IMG/VR virus record: IMGVR_UViG_3300035670_000297
Span: 1 to 51,696 of that record
Strand: one strand, 5' to 3'
DNA length: 51,696 nucleotides
From: a virus
The position numbers and the translations under genes were made by a program. Within the stretch, counting starts at the first letter, position 1; each line of letters opens with the position of its first letter. The notes beneath the pieces were generated by a model. It was given only the letters and a program-made list of their open reading frames with translations. It made no database searches and was not told the DNA's origin. Positions 12,072 to 20,659 of the stretch are shown here, piece after piece.

Positions 12072-12590
12072 GTGTCGATCAAGTCAAGCATGTTCAATGC
12101 GTTCAGTGAGATCTACCAGTCGGCTGAGGCCAACACCGAGGGCTCGGCTGCTGGCTGGCGCCCCGAGGCTGGCGACCACGCCGTCATGGTGACGGGCATC
12201 GTGGCCGACAACGGCGAGTTCAAGCAGAAGGATGGCCAGGTGTTCCCGTCCAACCTGATCTACTTCACCTACCAGATGATTGATGACCCGGGTAGCCCCA
12301 GCGATCCCCGGTCGTTCAAGGGCAAGGCCTTCAACCTGCCGAGCAATCCGTCTCAGTTGACGGACGATGGTGCCAAGACCCGCATGCGCATCGACCTCGA
12401 GCGCCTGAAGGGCCACCTGCGCACCATCCTCGGCAGCAGCACCAACAACCTCGCCGCCGACATGGAGGCTGTGAGCAAGAAGTTGGGCAACGGCGTGCCG
12501 ACTGGCGTGAAGCTCCGGGCCAAGTACGACGCAAGTCGGGACGGCAAGACCCTGTACTTCACCGAGTTCCTCACTGGCCAGCTGCTCTGA
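12072..12590 (+). CDS. Probable single-stranded DNA-binding protein (DUF669-like)
   Basis: GTG 12072 is chosen because AAGGAG (12057-12062) lies nine bases upstream; ATG 12090 is a possible later start. The 172-residue product has the pattern of phage SSB-like/DUF669 proteins: an N-terminal helix (MFNAFSEIYQSAEAN), strands containing GDHAVMVTGIVADNGEF and SNLIYFTYQMID, a helix (DLERLKGHLRTILG) and C-terminal strand KTLYFTEFLTG. Genes of this type sit next to Sak4-like ATPases and coat single strands for annealing. Its own long structured leader (11824-12015) suggests separate regulation. There is no classical acidic SSB tail. Confidence 0.6.
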   Translation: MSIKSSMFNAFSEIYQSAEANTEGSAAGWRPEAGDHAVMVTGIVADNGEFKQKDGQVFPSNLIYFTYQMIDDPGSPSDPRSFKGKAFNLPSNPSQLTDDGAKTRMRIDLERLKGHLRTILGSSTNNLAADMEAVSKKLGNGVPTGVKLRAKYDASRDGKTLYFTEFLTGQLL

Positions 12591-12598
12591 GTGACGGG

Positions 12599-12626
12599 TT
12601 GACATGGGGACACCCGGCACTAGCAT
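12599..12626 (+). promoter_or_regulatory. Sigma70-type promoter
   Basis: A perfect -35 hexamer TTGACA (12599-12604) is followed after 16 bases by TAGCAT (12621-12626), four of six matches to TATAAT. The same layout, TTGACA with 16-base spacing to TAG-start hexamer, is seen at 47795-47822. Transcription would start near 12633, just before an exact GTCCCCCCAC motif and a strong terminator-like hairpin. It begins eight bases after the SSB-like gene stop. Confidence 0.55.
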
Positions 12627-12649
12627 GGACCAAACGTCCCCCCACGACA

Positions 12650-12692
12650 GCCCCGGAGGTAACCTGCCCGGTTCCTCCGGGGCATTCTCTTT
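12650..12692 (+). terminator. Terminator-like hairpin or attenuator
   Basis: GCCCCGGAGG (12650-12659) pairs perfectly with CCTCCGGGGC (12674-12683) around a 14-base loop, followed by ATTCTCTTTA. It lies only about 17 bases after the predicted start of the promoter at 12599-12626, so it may release a short RNA of about 55-60 bases or act as an attenuator for the genes at 12778-16598. It also would terminate transcripts from the SSB-like gene. Confidence 0.6.
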
Positions 12693-12695
12693 ACA

Positions 12696-12751
12696 GGGGC
12701 CGGTCGCATCCGGTTGGGCTCACCTCAAGCCCCTCCGGCCTGACCGGCCCC
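12696..12751 (+). ncRNA. Long GC hairpin with internal loops upstream of 12778
   Basis: GGGGCCGGTC (12696-12705) pairs perfectly with GACCGGCCCC (12742-12751). Inside, CCGG pairs with CCGG and GGGCT pairs with AGCCC around a 7-base loop, giving about 19 pairs in one rod-like stem. It directly follows the terminator-like hairpin, so the two may be alternative structures in a leader. An open frame from 12604 crosses it, so a coding explanation cannot be excluded. Confidence 0.45.
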
Positions 12752-12777
12752 TAGCGTCACGGGCTATCCGACTGTGG

Positions 12778-13203
12778 ATGGCAACTCCCGGGTGGGACAG
12801 GCAGGTGCCTGAAGTCGAGGTCTCCCCCAGGAGAGGTCTACTCCGAGGTAGGGTAGGCCTCGGTTTGTGGATGCGCCCCTGCGCGGGAGGCCTCGACTAC
12901 TGGCTCCTGCTTGGCTGGTCGCCCAAGGGCCCGCCCGTGCCCCCAGATCGACAGACCCGTTGGCTAAGGGCTACGGAGGCTCCCCCCTGGGACTTCCTGC
13001 CCCTGGGCGACGTAGACGTTTCAGGGAGCCTGCATGCCGGCCAGCTGCGGTACCTGGCTTTCCAGATCAGAACCGACATTCGAAACCAGATGGACGCCCT
13101 CCTAGGCCGGCCACTGGTTGACCGCCTTCTCCTGCCCCGGCGTGTGCCGTGGGCCGTCCGTGTCATTGCCCCCCAGACCTATCAGTTCTGGGTGGGCCTG
13201 TAA
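12778..13203 (+). CDS. Unknown protein (about 141 aa), start uncertain
   Basis: The frame is open from ATG 12604, but the first 58 codons cross a terminator-like hairpin and a long GC stem, so I prefer ATG 12778. Neither start has a clear ribosome site. The product is tryptophan-, arginine- and leucine-rich (LGLWMRPCAGGLDYWLLLGW; LLPRRVPWAVRVIAP) and unrecognised. It ends 23 bases before the MoxR-like gene and may work with it. GC-rich composition makes chance open frames common here, so confidence is moderate. Confidence 0.5.
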   Translation: MATPGWDRQVPEVEVSPRRGLLRGRVGLGLWMRPCAGGLDYWLLLGWSPKGPPVPPDRQTRWLRATEAPPWDFLPLGDVDVSGSLHAGQLRYLAFQIRTDIRNQMDALLGRPLVDRLLLPRRVPWAVRVIAPQTYQFWVGL

Positions 13204-13226
13204 CCCCTACCCCCGGAGCACTACCC

Positions 13227-14150
13227 ATGGCTACCTACATCGCACAGTTCAAGCCCGTCGTCTCACCCCCCACCCCCAAGGAGATCCCAGTGGACCTCTT
13301 TACTGCCCCGACCCAGGCCCCCGAGCCGGTTGACATGTCCCTCAGCCCCCGCCTGAAGCAGATCGTGGGGGGAATCGCACAGTCCCGGATGACGGAGAAC
13401 CTCCGAGTCACCGGCCCCAGCGGCTGCGGCAAGACCAGCCTCGGCCAGTGGATCGCCCAAGAGACCAAGCGCCCGCTGCTCATCATGGATTGCGCCGTCG
13501 TCCGTGAGCCCCGCGACTGGTTCGGCTTCCGCACCGTCAAGGATGGCGCCGTCCTGTGGCAGGACACCGAGTTCGTCAGGGCCATCGAGGCTGGCAACTA
13601 CGTCGTGGTCCTCGACGAGTTGAACCGTGCATCGTCCTCCGTCCTCAACGGCCTGTTCCCCCTGCTCGACCACCGCCGGCGTGCGTGGATCGAGGAGCGT
13701 CAGCGTGCAGTGACGGTCGGCGCGAACACCATGTTCATCGCCACCACCAACACCGGTTCCCGCTACGTCGGCGCCGGCCCACTGGATGCTGCGTTGGACG
13801 AGCGCTTCACGCGCGTCATCGAGATGTCCTACCTCAACCGGCAGGACGAGTTGGCTCTCCTCACCCGACGCGTGCCCACGCTGGACGCCAAGTGGGCAGA
13901 GGCGTTGTGCGAGATCGCGGCCAAGACCAGACAGTCCACGTCCAACGTTCGACCCCTCAGCACCAGGCGTGTACTGGCTGCGGCTCAGGACCTGGCGCAG
14001 TATGGTCAGGAGTCTCTGGAGTACACCATCCTCAACTCCAGCTCAGATCCCGTCGAGCGTTCAGCCCTCGCTGCTCTGCTAATCGGCAAGTTCCCCAACA
14101 TCCTGGAAGGCTACAGCGTGCAGACCCCCAACACCACGTCGCCCTTCTGA
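13227..14150 (+). CDS. MoxR/CobS-like AAA+ ATPase
   Basis: ATG 13227 follows CCCCGGAGC (GGAG at 13214-13217). The 307-residue protein has Walker A GPSGCGKTS (63-71), Walker B VVLDELNRA (127-135), a sensor-1 Asn in IATTNTG, and an arginine finger in LDERFTR. This is the MoxR/CbbQ/CobS type of chaperone-like AAA+ enzyme, which normally pairs with a vWA-domain protein to remodel a target. The vWA partner is the next gene, 21 bases downstream. CobS-like genes are known in marine T4-like phages, but their substrate in phages is unclear. Confidence 0.85.
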   Translation: MATYIAQFKPVVSPPTPKEIPVDLFTAPTQAPEPVDMSLSPRLKQIVGGIAQSRMTENLRVTGPSGCGKTSLGQWIAQETKRPLLIMDCAVVREPRDWFGFRTVKDGAVLWQDTEFVRAIEAGNYVVVLDELNRASSSVLNGLFPLLDHRRRAWIEERQRAVTVGANTMFIATTNTGSRYVGAGPLDAALDERFTRVIEMSYLNRQDELALLTRRVPTLDAKWAEALCEIAAKTRQSTSNVRPLSTRRVLAAAQDLAQYGQESLEYTILNSSSDPVERSALAALLIGKFPNILEGYSVQTPNTTSPF

Positions 14151-14171
14151 TCCCCCCACGGAGCTACCCCC

Positions 14172-16208
14172 ATGTTCAACAAGATCTATGACTGGTTCGA
14201 CAACACGTTTGACTACGGGTTCCACAGGGACAACACCAAGACCAAGCGTGTAGATCCGGACTCCGCGCTGTTCGTTCTGGAGCAGGCAGGTGAGGTTTGG
14301 GACCTCTGGGTCCGGAACCCAGTGTCCTTCCGACTCTCAACCTCCTACAACCAATCTGGTTATGGCAGTGCGCCTTTCTACTTCCGCACCGCAATCGAAC
14401 AGGCTCGACGCATCTACCTCAGCTCCGACGAGCAGAAGAAGGAGATGCTCAAGAAGCCAGACACCAAGTTGTGTGCGGAGTACATCGAGGCTCGGAGGCT
14501 TGAACTCCAAGAACATCCGGACTCTGCGGAGATGGTTGCCATCCCGTACTCCGTCATGGCTGCAGCTCCTGACTTCGCATCCGCAGTCGATGCGGTGACT
14601 GCCATCGGCCTAGACGCGCTCGAGTTCAACAACAACACGCTTCTGGAGTTGGACTACACGTGCGTCCAAGCCTTGGTGGACAACGCCACTTCGAACAGTG
14701 GGAACAGGGATGTGCGTTCTTGGGGCTACTCTGAAGCCCAGAACCTTGGCATGGTGTCGCTCAACATCCAGAACGAAGCCAAGTACCGGTTGCACTGCGA
14801 CATGTTCCTCAAGACCTGGTCTGCTCTCTGCTCCCTCAAGCACCGCCAAGTAATCCTGGATAAGTGGCCGGGGTGGTCAGAGTTGTACGAGTCCTACGAG
14901 TCAACGATCTTGGACAGCAAGGCTTCGGTCCAGAAGTTCCTGGATGGCAAGGCGTTCGGCAACAGTGAGTACGAGCGGTTCTTCACTGCGTTGGCCTACA
15001 ACACCAACATCAGCGGACACCGAGTCAAGCTGCCCAAGCTACCGCAGTTCGACATGGCAGCGAGTGTGGTCAAGCGCTATTGGCCCGACCTGCTGACCGC
15101 AGACCCCAACACTCAGATCATCGAGCTTGGCAAGATGATGACTGAGGTGCGTGGCATCTTGTCCCTCGACCCCAACGGAAATGGCAAAGCCCCCCGGAAG
15201 GGCAAGCTCATGGTGGGCATCAATCCCGCAGAGGACCAGGAGTCGCGGGGTGGGAAAGACACAACCATCGAGTGTTCCCCCAGCGACGGTCAGAAGGCCA
15301 CCGAAGACTCGGCCACTAACCAAGTCATGGTGCCTGCAGACTTTGGATTTGTTCGGGACTACCTCCGCAAAGAAGAGGCCAAGAGGCCTAGCTTTATCTC
15401 CCCCCACAAGCTGAACATGTACACCCCCAACAAGCAGTTGACCGACGAGGTAGCGTCTGCGGTGTGGCAAGTTGCTCTCCCACCAGCCAGCGACCACGGG
15501 CAGTTGGATGGAGTGCTAGACGAAGGCGCCCTCTACAAGCTAGCCGGGTGGGGGGACGCACATGTCTTTGACCGACCCCCCGAAGCCGGCGCCGGAAGTG
15601 TGGTACTGGGCATCATGGTTGACGTGAGCGGCAGCATGCTCAACCTGATCGATAACGCCTTGGCCTTCCTCCACGCAGTCATCGAGGGTTCCAAGAACCA
15701 CAAGAACGTGAAGCTCATCCCCGTCTGCTTCTCAGCAACTGACAACCACGTCCTGAACAACAAGGCCGCAATCTGCAGCGTTGTCGAGTTTCAGAGTGTG
15801 GAGGAGCTGGCTCACATTCACCAGTATGGGGGCACGCCCTCCACTGTTGCGCTTTACCACATGATTCAACGACTGGACATGGAAGACGCCCACGCCAGCA
15901 AGGGGATCATCATGGTCACGGACGGCAAGCCTTGCGGCATGTGTTTCGACCCAACGTTGGACTTTGACAACTACGTCAAGACACCCCAAGACAAGACCCT
16001 TTTTGAGTGTGGGTATCTAGACTCGCCCAAGACCCTTAACTGGCTTAGCCGCAAGTCACCCTACCCCGTCGTTGGCGTCGGCATAGGACCGGGGATCGAC
16101 CGTGTGACCATGATCGAAGGCTTTGGTGCATCCAACAGCTTCAATGTCCCAGATGCCACAAAGGTGGTTCCCATCGTCTGCGACATCCTGAAGTCCGCTA
16201 CCATCTAG
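14172..16208 (+). CDS. vWA (MIDAS) domain protein, CobT-like partner of the MoxR ATPase
   Basis: The 678-residue product has a C-terminal von Willebrand A domain with a complete MIDAS: D484-x-S486-x-S488 (VDVSGSM), T555 (YGGTPS) and D584 (VTDGKP), which binds a divalent metal. The first two thirds are helical and unrecognised, matching the general plan of CobT/CbbO-type partners of MoxR ATPases. It lies immediately after the ATPase gene, so the two likely form one metal-dependent remodelling complex. Cysteines in GKPCGMCFD next to the MIDAS loop are unusual. RBS: GGAGCTACCCCC before ATG 14172. Confidence 0.8.
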   Translation: MFNKIYDWFDNTFDYGFHRDNTKTKRVDPDSALFVLEQAGEVWDLWVRNPVSFRLSTSYNQSGYGSAPFYFRTAIEQARRIYLSSDEQKKEMLKKPDTKLCAEYIEARRLELQEHPDSAEMVAIPYSVMAAAPDFASAVDAVTAIGLDALEFNNNTLLELDYTCVQALVDNATSNSGNRDVRSWGYSEAQNLGMVSLNIQNEAKYRLHCDMFLKTWSALCSLKHRQVILDKWPGWSELYESYESTILDSKASVQKFLDGKAFGNSEYERFFTALAYNTNISGHRVKLPKLPQFDMAASVVKRYWPDLLTADPNTQIIELGKMMTEVRGILSLDPNGNGKAPRKGKLMVGINPAEDQESRGGKDTTIECSPSDGQKATEDSATNQVMVPADFGFVRDYLRKEEAKRPSFISPHKLNMYTPNKQLTDEVASAVWQVALPPASDHGQLDGVLDEGALYKLAGWGDAHVFDRPPEAGAGSVVLGIMVDVSGSMLNLIDNALAFLHAVIEGSKNHKNVKLIPVCFSATDNHVLNNKAAICSVVEFQSVEELAHIHQYGGTPSTVALYHMIQRLDMEDAHASKGIIMVTDGKPCGMCFDPTLDFDNYVKTPQDKTLFECGYLDSPKTLNWLSRKSPYPVVGVGIGPGIDRVTMIEGFGASNSFNVPDATKVVPIVCDILKSATI

Positions 16209-16232
16209 GCGTCCTCGCCAAGGAGCCTAGCC

Positions 16233-16598
16233 ATGCCACGACTGGAACGACGAGTAACTACCAACTCAGATGAGGACCTCCGAAGACGGCTCGTTCAATC
16301 CGAAGCCATGGTTGCCAGGTTTGCGGAGCGCATTCGCGCCTTCCAAGCCGTGCACACCATGAGGGTCGAGGAGACCGGCATCTTCATCGGGTTCCTAGGT
16401 GTTCTGTATCGCGAGTGGTTAGATCGCGAGAAGCAAGACGGACCCGCTCGAGTGTTTGTCCGATGGGTTGAGAGTCAGACAGCTGAGTCTCTTGTGGCCT
16501 TATTGGTTGGCCAAGACCCCAGCTCTTACTGCCCCAACCCCCCCAAGTCCGATGGGGGGACAAGCCCAGACGAGAATGGCGACAGCTGCGACGAGTAG
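16233..16598 (+). CDS. Unknown protein (121 aa), last gene of the rightward arm
   Basis: ATG 16233 follows AAGGAG (16219-16224). The product has an N-terminal helical region (DLRRRLVQSEAMVARFAERI), a hydrophobic stretch (IFIGFLGVLYREWL) and a Pro/Ser/Asp-rich tail. No family is recognised. Its end overlaps the convergent leftward gene by 73 bases (16526-16598), so there is no room for a bidirectional terminator. It carries a variant of the C6/G6 motif. Confidence 0.6.
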   Translation: MPRLERRVTTNSDEDLRRRLVQSEAMVARFAERIRAFQAVHTMRVEETGIFIGFLGVLYREWLDREKQDGPARVFVRWVESQTAESLVALLVGQDPSSYCPNPPKSDGGTSPDENGDSCDE

Positions 16599-19500
16599 CC
16601 CGGTGCAATCACTCCCCGGTACTGCTGCTCGAACGCGTTGGGTAGCCGTTCAATCTGCCGTGCCAGCAGTGATTGCTCTCGGGCCTCGATCGCTCTGTCC
16701 CATTCTTGTTTCTGCACATTCATGGGCATGCCAAATGCTTTCTTGAACTCGGCCTCAATCGCCTTTGCTTTCGAGAAAGAGTTGGCAAGGATGGCATTCT
16801 TGTACTCCGACTTCATCTGGACCATCCGGTCTCGATTGCGGATCAAGAAAGCCACGGCCTCTCGGTCGTCCTTGAACCTGCCCATGTCTGCGCCAATGCC
16901 ACGGAGGATGGTGCCGATTCCCCCTCTGAACTCCATCAACGTTCCATCGGAGCGATAGATGGGAACGGTGCCATCCTCCCGCATGGAGCCCCAGTCTGCG
17001 TACTCCCTCTGGATCTCCACACCCGGAAGGTCGGGAAGCTTCGGCAACATGTAGCTCAACCGCTGAAGCGCCACGCCCGATGGCACCAAACGGGCCACCG
17101 TGTTGCCCAGCTTCTCATCGTCAAACTGCAGGATGCCAGCCACCGTATCCAACGGAATGTCGACGATGGGTGGCAGCAGATCGCCGACCTTCCCACTCAG
17201 GATCTTCTGCGGGTAGTCCGTAACCGCCTGACCACCCAGCTGCTGCGAGAGGTCAGCGCCCAGCATGTTCTTGCCGACCTCGTAGATCACGGCACCCGTG
17301 CCCATGATCCGCATGAAGTCGCCCACTGTCGCGTTGATCTCCCACGACGGTCCACCAAACCTGCCCAATCCAAACTCCCGTTTCCCCCCACCGAGAATCG
17401 GAGACACCGTCATGGGATACAGCATGCTGCGCAGGGGGAACGTGACGAACTGCCGAATGGGTGCGCTCGCCAGGTTGATGATTCCAAACAGCGGGTTGGA
17501 CGGCGAGGCCAGAGCCATTGGCGTGTTGAGCGGAGTGGCTCCGTAGTTCACGAAGCCCACCATCTGCTCAATCTGATCCATCTCATTTACGGCGCCCCCC
17601 ACCACGCCGCGTCGGTAGCCCATGATGCCACCTGCCCCTGGCTTCATCGTTGCCCGTCGCATGGCGAACTGCGTCGCCTCGCCGGTAACGATGCGATTGA
17701 ACACCTCGGCCTTCTCGAAGAACTTCATGGGCGCCTCAAGCAGCGCCCACTCCAGCATCCCCGGCCGACGCTGCGCCTGCAACCGGCTCTTGATAATGCT
17801 CCCATCAATCGAGTCAAGCAGGTCGTCCGTGATCGCAAGCAGGTCGCGGCCATCGACGTTCGAGAGCGGGATGTGTTTCTGCAATAGCGCCCGACGCTCG
17901 GCCTGCGAGATGTTCGGGGCAAGGGTTGTACGCTCCTTCGCATACGCGTTGAGTTGCTGTCCCGCCTTCTTCACTCCGTGCCACCATGCGTCAGCACCCA
18001 ACGTGGGCAACAAGAAGGATGGCGTCTGAAGCATCTGACCCAGCACGCTGAACATGTTGAGCGAGAGGTGGGTCTTATACAGGTAGCTTGCGATTCCACC
18101 GCTCATTGCCCTAGCTGATGCAAGCGAAGCAGGCGAAGCCGCAAAGGACTCCATGCTCGCCTTCGCCCTACCAAACAGCGTGTTCGGATCGGTGGCCCAG
18201 TTGAACATCGGAGACTTTGCCAGCCACTCCGCTGTGGACTTCGCCGACTGAAGCGCCCGATACGACATCATGTTCTTCATGGTCGCGCCAGGTTGGCCAG
18301 TCAACCTGGGGATCATGAACTCCCGCATGAACTGAATAGTCTCAGGCGCCTCTCTGCCCGGACGCATCCCAGCCTCCAGCAGGTCGTTGATGTTGAATCC
18401 CCCCACGGGTTCACCACCCCGCCCTCGTCCCCCCATGATGTCGTCATACATCGACTTGGCAGTTTGCCCAACGCTCAGGGGTTCTCGGTAGAGCTCCTTC
18501 GTACCCACCGTCTCCTTCAGCCGGCCCCTCGCGTCCAGTAGACCGGCCTGCTTGTTGAGCCTGCGGGTCTCCTCATTGAAGATTGCCATCACGTCCTTCG
18601 GCACCTGGTCGATGTAGAGAACGTAGTTACCAGCTGACTCACGGGCGTAACGACCCGCCTGTCTTGCGGTGTTCATCGTTAGGAAGGTGGGTTCGTCCTT
18701 CGCGGCTGTGGCGTAATCGCGACTTGCTCTGATCTCTCTGCGCAACCCACGGCTCGTACCAAACTGAGACTCAAGAATCTCCAAGTCCTCTGGGTCGTAG
18801 TGCTGTGCGTTGGGCGTCTTCTTCGCCATCGCACTCCCCATTGTGCGGTTCTTTGGATCCCGCATGCTGGCGACCCGAGCAGCCATTGCCTCCTCTGACT
18901 GAGGATCAATGCGCTTCCCATTGCGGATCTCGACGAAGTCGTTGCGTGGTGCGTAGCGGTTGGTGCTGTTCATCTCCACCACTTGACGCACGTACCCCTT
19001 GAACTCCGTCTCGCTGACCCGGCCCTTACGAACCAGGTCCACCAAGTCGGGGTCCAGCAACCCGAATGCGGTGTCATCCTTCAGCTTCGAGATGTGCTGG
19101 TAGAGCTTCAGCACCTTGTCCTCATCCACCACAAACCGATTGCCGGCCAACGCCTGCGCCTCGTTTGCTGGAGAGTCCTTGCCGGTCAGCATGTACCAAC
19201 GACGGCGGTACAGGTCCCGTACCCCGTTTGCATACTCCAGCCCAGCCCCACCCGCGTAGCCCTGAAGCCACTGCTTGTAGGTTCCCTTCGCATGCCACTG
19301 CCTCTGCTGCTCCTCCCGCCCGACCACCTGCCGCACGGGAATCGAAGGTGGTATCGCCTCAGGCGTGGGCAGCTGGAACGCGCTAGGGGAGTCCGCAATC
19401 TGATGCTGAAGGGTGCGTGGGCCAACGCCCCTCACCCGCACAGTCTCCGTGACATCGAACTGTGGGGGGACTCGATACTCCTTCCCCTTGTACGTGAACG

Positions 19501-20389
19501 TACCAGCCCCGATCTCTCGAGCCCGCAGGTAGGACTCATGCATTCCCTTGAGGTCTACCGTGGGGTCAGCAAACTTGACCCGGGCAGCCCTTGTGCTAAT
19601 CCCCCCACGTCGATTGCGGAGAACCTGCTCGAGGTCCGTGTGGATGTTGCCCTCTTGTCCCAGGTTCCACTTCTCAGTGCCATCCCGCATGACCACCTTC
19701 ATCGAGGGACGAAGACCTGCAGAGGATCTGCGGATGAAGTTCGGAACATCCCGACCTTCGTGGTAGGCCCGCACCGTAGCACCCAGCAACTTCAACTCAT
19801 CCCGGAGCGCCCCGGGCGCGTAGTCCATGGGATCGAGAGAGGTAACCGAGGTCTTGTACTTCTGCTCGAGGTACTGCGTGATCCTGTGTCCGTGCGTGTG
19901 GACAAGATCAGCCTCTTGGCTAACGAGGTCGCCGAATCTCTTCTGCGCCCTCTGCAGCACCGACAGGATGCCACGGTTGTTGACCGAGTTGGTCAGACCC
20001 AGCAGGTTGGCAGACCTCGCAATGTCAATGGCCTTCTTCCCAAACCCACCCTGCGGAATGGAGCTAATCAGCCGGCCCCCGTTCCTCATGATCTGCTTCG
20101 CAGTGATCGGACTGGTCAGCGCCAACAGCAGCACGAATGGGTTGGTCACCAGATCGACGATCGTGTCGGTCACCGGATTCCGGCCGATAGCCTCCTTCAC
20201 CCGGCCAGAGATCCCCTGCCTCTCGAGGGGGGACAAACTAGGAGAGTCAGCCAGCGTCCGGATGGCCAAAGCCGCCGACCCCCGGCCAGACAGGATTTGA
20301 TCCAAGATGACGCCAGGGGCGTCGTACATGCGGATTGGCTCAAACTGGGCCAACCCCTCTTCATCGAATGGAGGCTGTTGAGGTGCCAT
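16526..20389 (-). CDS. Very large virion protein, probable internal/ejection protein (gp16-like position)
   Basis: This 1287-residue protein is the last gene of the late block, the position of the largest internal virion (ejection) protein in T7-like phages. It has a hydrophobic N-terminal segment (DLVTNPFVLLLALTSP), long helical and coiled stretches, an Arg/Lys-rich middle, a second hydrophobic region (FMRIMGTGAVIYEVGKNML) and a charged helical C-terminus. I see no lytic transglycosylase or protease motif. ATG 20389 is a plausible start. It is separated from the upstream gene by an intrinsic terminator, so it may be expressed at a different level. The role is inferred from size and order. 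Confidence 0.6.
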   Translation of the reverse strand: MAPQQPPFDEEGLAQFEPIRMYDAPGVILDQILSGRGSAALAIRTLADSPSLSPLERQGISGRVKEAIGRNPVTDTIVDLVTNPFVLLLALTSPITAKQIMRNGGRLISSIPQGGFGKKAIDIARSANLLGLTNSVNNRGILSVLQRAQKRFGDLVSQEADLVHTHGHRITQYLEQKYKTSVTSLDPMDYAPGALRDELKLLGATVRAYHEGRDVPNFIRRSSAGLRPSMKVVMRDGTEKWNLGQEGNIHTDLEQVLRNRRGGISTRAARVKFADPTVDLKGMHESYLRAREIGAGTFTYKGKEYRVPPQFDVTETVRVRGVGPRTLQHQIADSPSAFQLPTPEAIPPSIPVRQVVGREEQQRQWHAKGTYKQWLQGYAGGAGLEYANGVRDLYRRRWYMLTGKDSPANEAQALAGNRFVVDEDKVLKLYQHISKLKDDTAFGLLDPDLVDLVRKGRVSETEFKGYVRQVVEMNSTNRYAPRNDFVEIRNGKRIDPQSEEAMAARVASMRDPKNRTMGSAMAKKTPNAQHYDPEDLEILESQFGTSRGLRREIRASRDYATAAKDEPTFLTMNTARQAGRYARESAGNYVLYIDQVPKDVMAIFNEETRRLNKQAGLLDARGRLKETVGTKELYREPLSVGQTAKSMYDDIMGGRGRGGEPVGGFNINDLLEAGMRPGREAPETIQFMREFMIPRLTGQPGATMKNMMSYRALQSAKSTAEWLAKSPMFNWATDPNTLFGRAKASMESFAASPASLASARAMSGGIASYLYKTHLSLNMFSVLGQMLQTPSFLLPTLGADAWWHGVKKAGQQLNAYAKERTTLAPNISQAERRALLQKHIPLSNVDGRDLLAITDDLLDSIDGSIIKSRLQAQRRPGMLEWALLEAPMKFFEKAEVFNRIVTGEATQFAMRRATMKPGAGGIMGYRRGVVGGAVNEMDQIEQMVGFVNYGATPLNTPMALASPSNPLFGIINLASAPIRQFVTFPLRSMLYPMTVSPILGGGKREFGLGRFGGPSWEINATVGDFMRIMGTGAVIYEVGKNMLGADLSQQLGGQAVTDYPQKILSGKVGDLLPPIVDIPLDTVAGILQFDDEKLGNTVARLVPSGVALQRLSYMLPKLPDLPGVEIQREYADWGSMREDGTVPIYRSDGTLMEFRGGIGTILRGIGADMGRFKDDREAVAFLIRNRDRMVQMKSEYKNAILANSFSKAKAIEAEFKKAFGMPMNVQKQEWDRAIEAREQSLLARQIERLPNAFEQQYRGVIAPGYSSQLSPFSSGLVPPSDLGGLGQ

Positions 20390-20404
20390 ATGGGTGCTGT
20401 CAGT

Positions 20405-20440
20405 AAAAGGCCCCGGAGAGCTTTCGCGTCATCCGGGGCC
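20405..20440 (-). terminator. Intrinsic terminator between late genes
   Basis: Read on the minus strand, GGCCCCGG and CCGGGGCC form a perfect 8-bp stem, followed by TTTTACTG. It sits between the small gene ending at 20453 and the large gene starting at 20389. It may reduce read-through into the 1287-residue protein gene, which would match the low copy number of ejection proteins. Confidence 0.75.
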
Positions 20441-20452
20441 CGTTCCGGGGGA

Positions 20453-20647
20453 TCAGATCTTCTTGGGCATGTAGTCCCAACGGTCGCTTGGGTTCAGCCT
20501 TTGGCCTGCTCCCATTCGACTGGGCTGCTCTTCACCAGTTACGGTCGCTCCGGCTGAGCCAGGCCCCTTCTTCTTCTTGTTCTTCGACTTGAGCAAGTCA
20601 GAGAGTTGACTCAAGTAACCAGACTTTTGTGAGCTCCCCATGTTCAT
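20453..20647 (-). CDS. Small lysine-rich protein (64 aa)
   Basis: The first ATG (20647) has AGGAA nine bases upstream on the minus strand; a second ATG two codons later is possible. The product has a helical start (SGYLSQLSDLLKSKNKKKKG) with a Lys cluster, then a flexible Gly/Ser/Pro-rich tail. It lies among internal virion proteins and is followed by a terminator. Function unknown; DNA or membrane contact is possible from the charge. Confidence 0.6.
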   Translation of the reverse strand: MNMGSSQKSGYLSQLSDLLKSKNKKKKGPGSAGATVTGEEQPSRMGAGQRLNPSDRWDYMPKKI

Positions 20648-20659
20648 CTCTGTGGTTCC

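Noticed and set aside
12604-12777. N-terminal extension of the 12778 gene
   Set aside because: The frame is open, but it crosses a promoter-linked terminator-like hairpin and a long GC stem and has low-complexity composition.
18983-20557. 524-codon open frame antisense to the large virion protein gene
   Set aside because: Shadow of the real minus-strand gene; His/Arg/Leu-rich with no domain.
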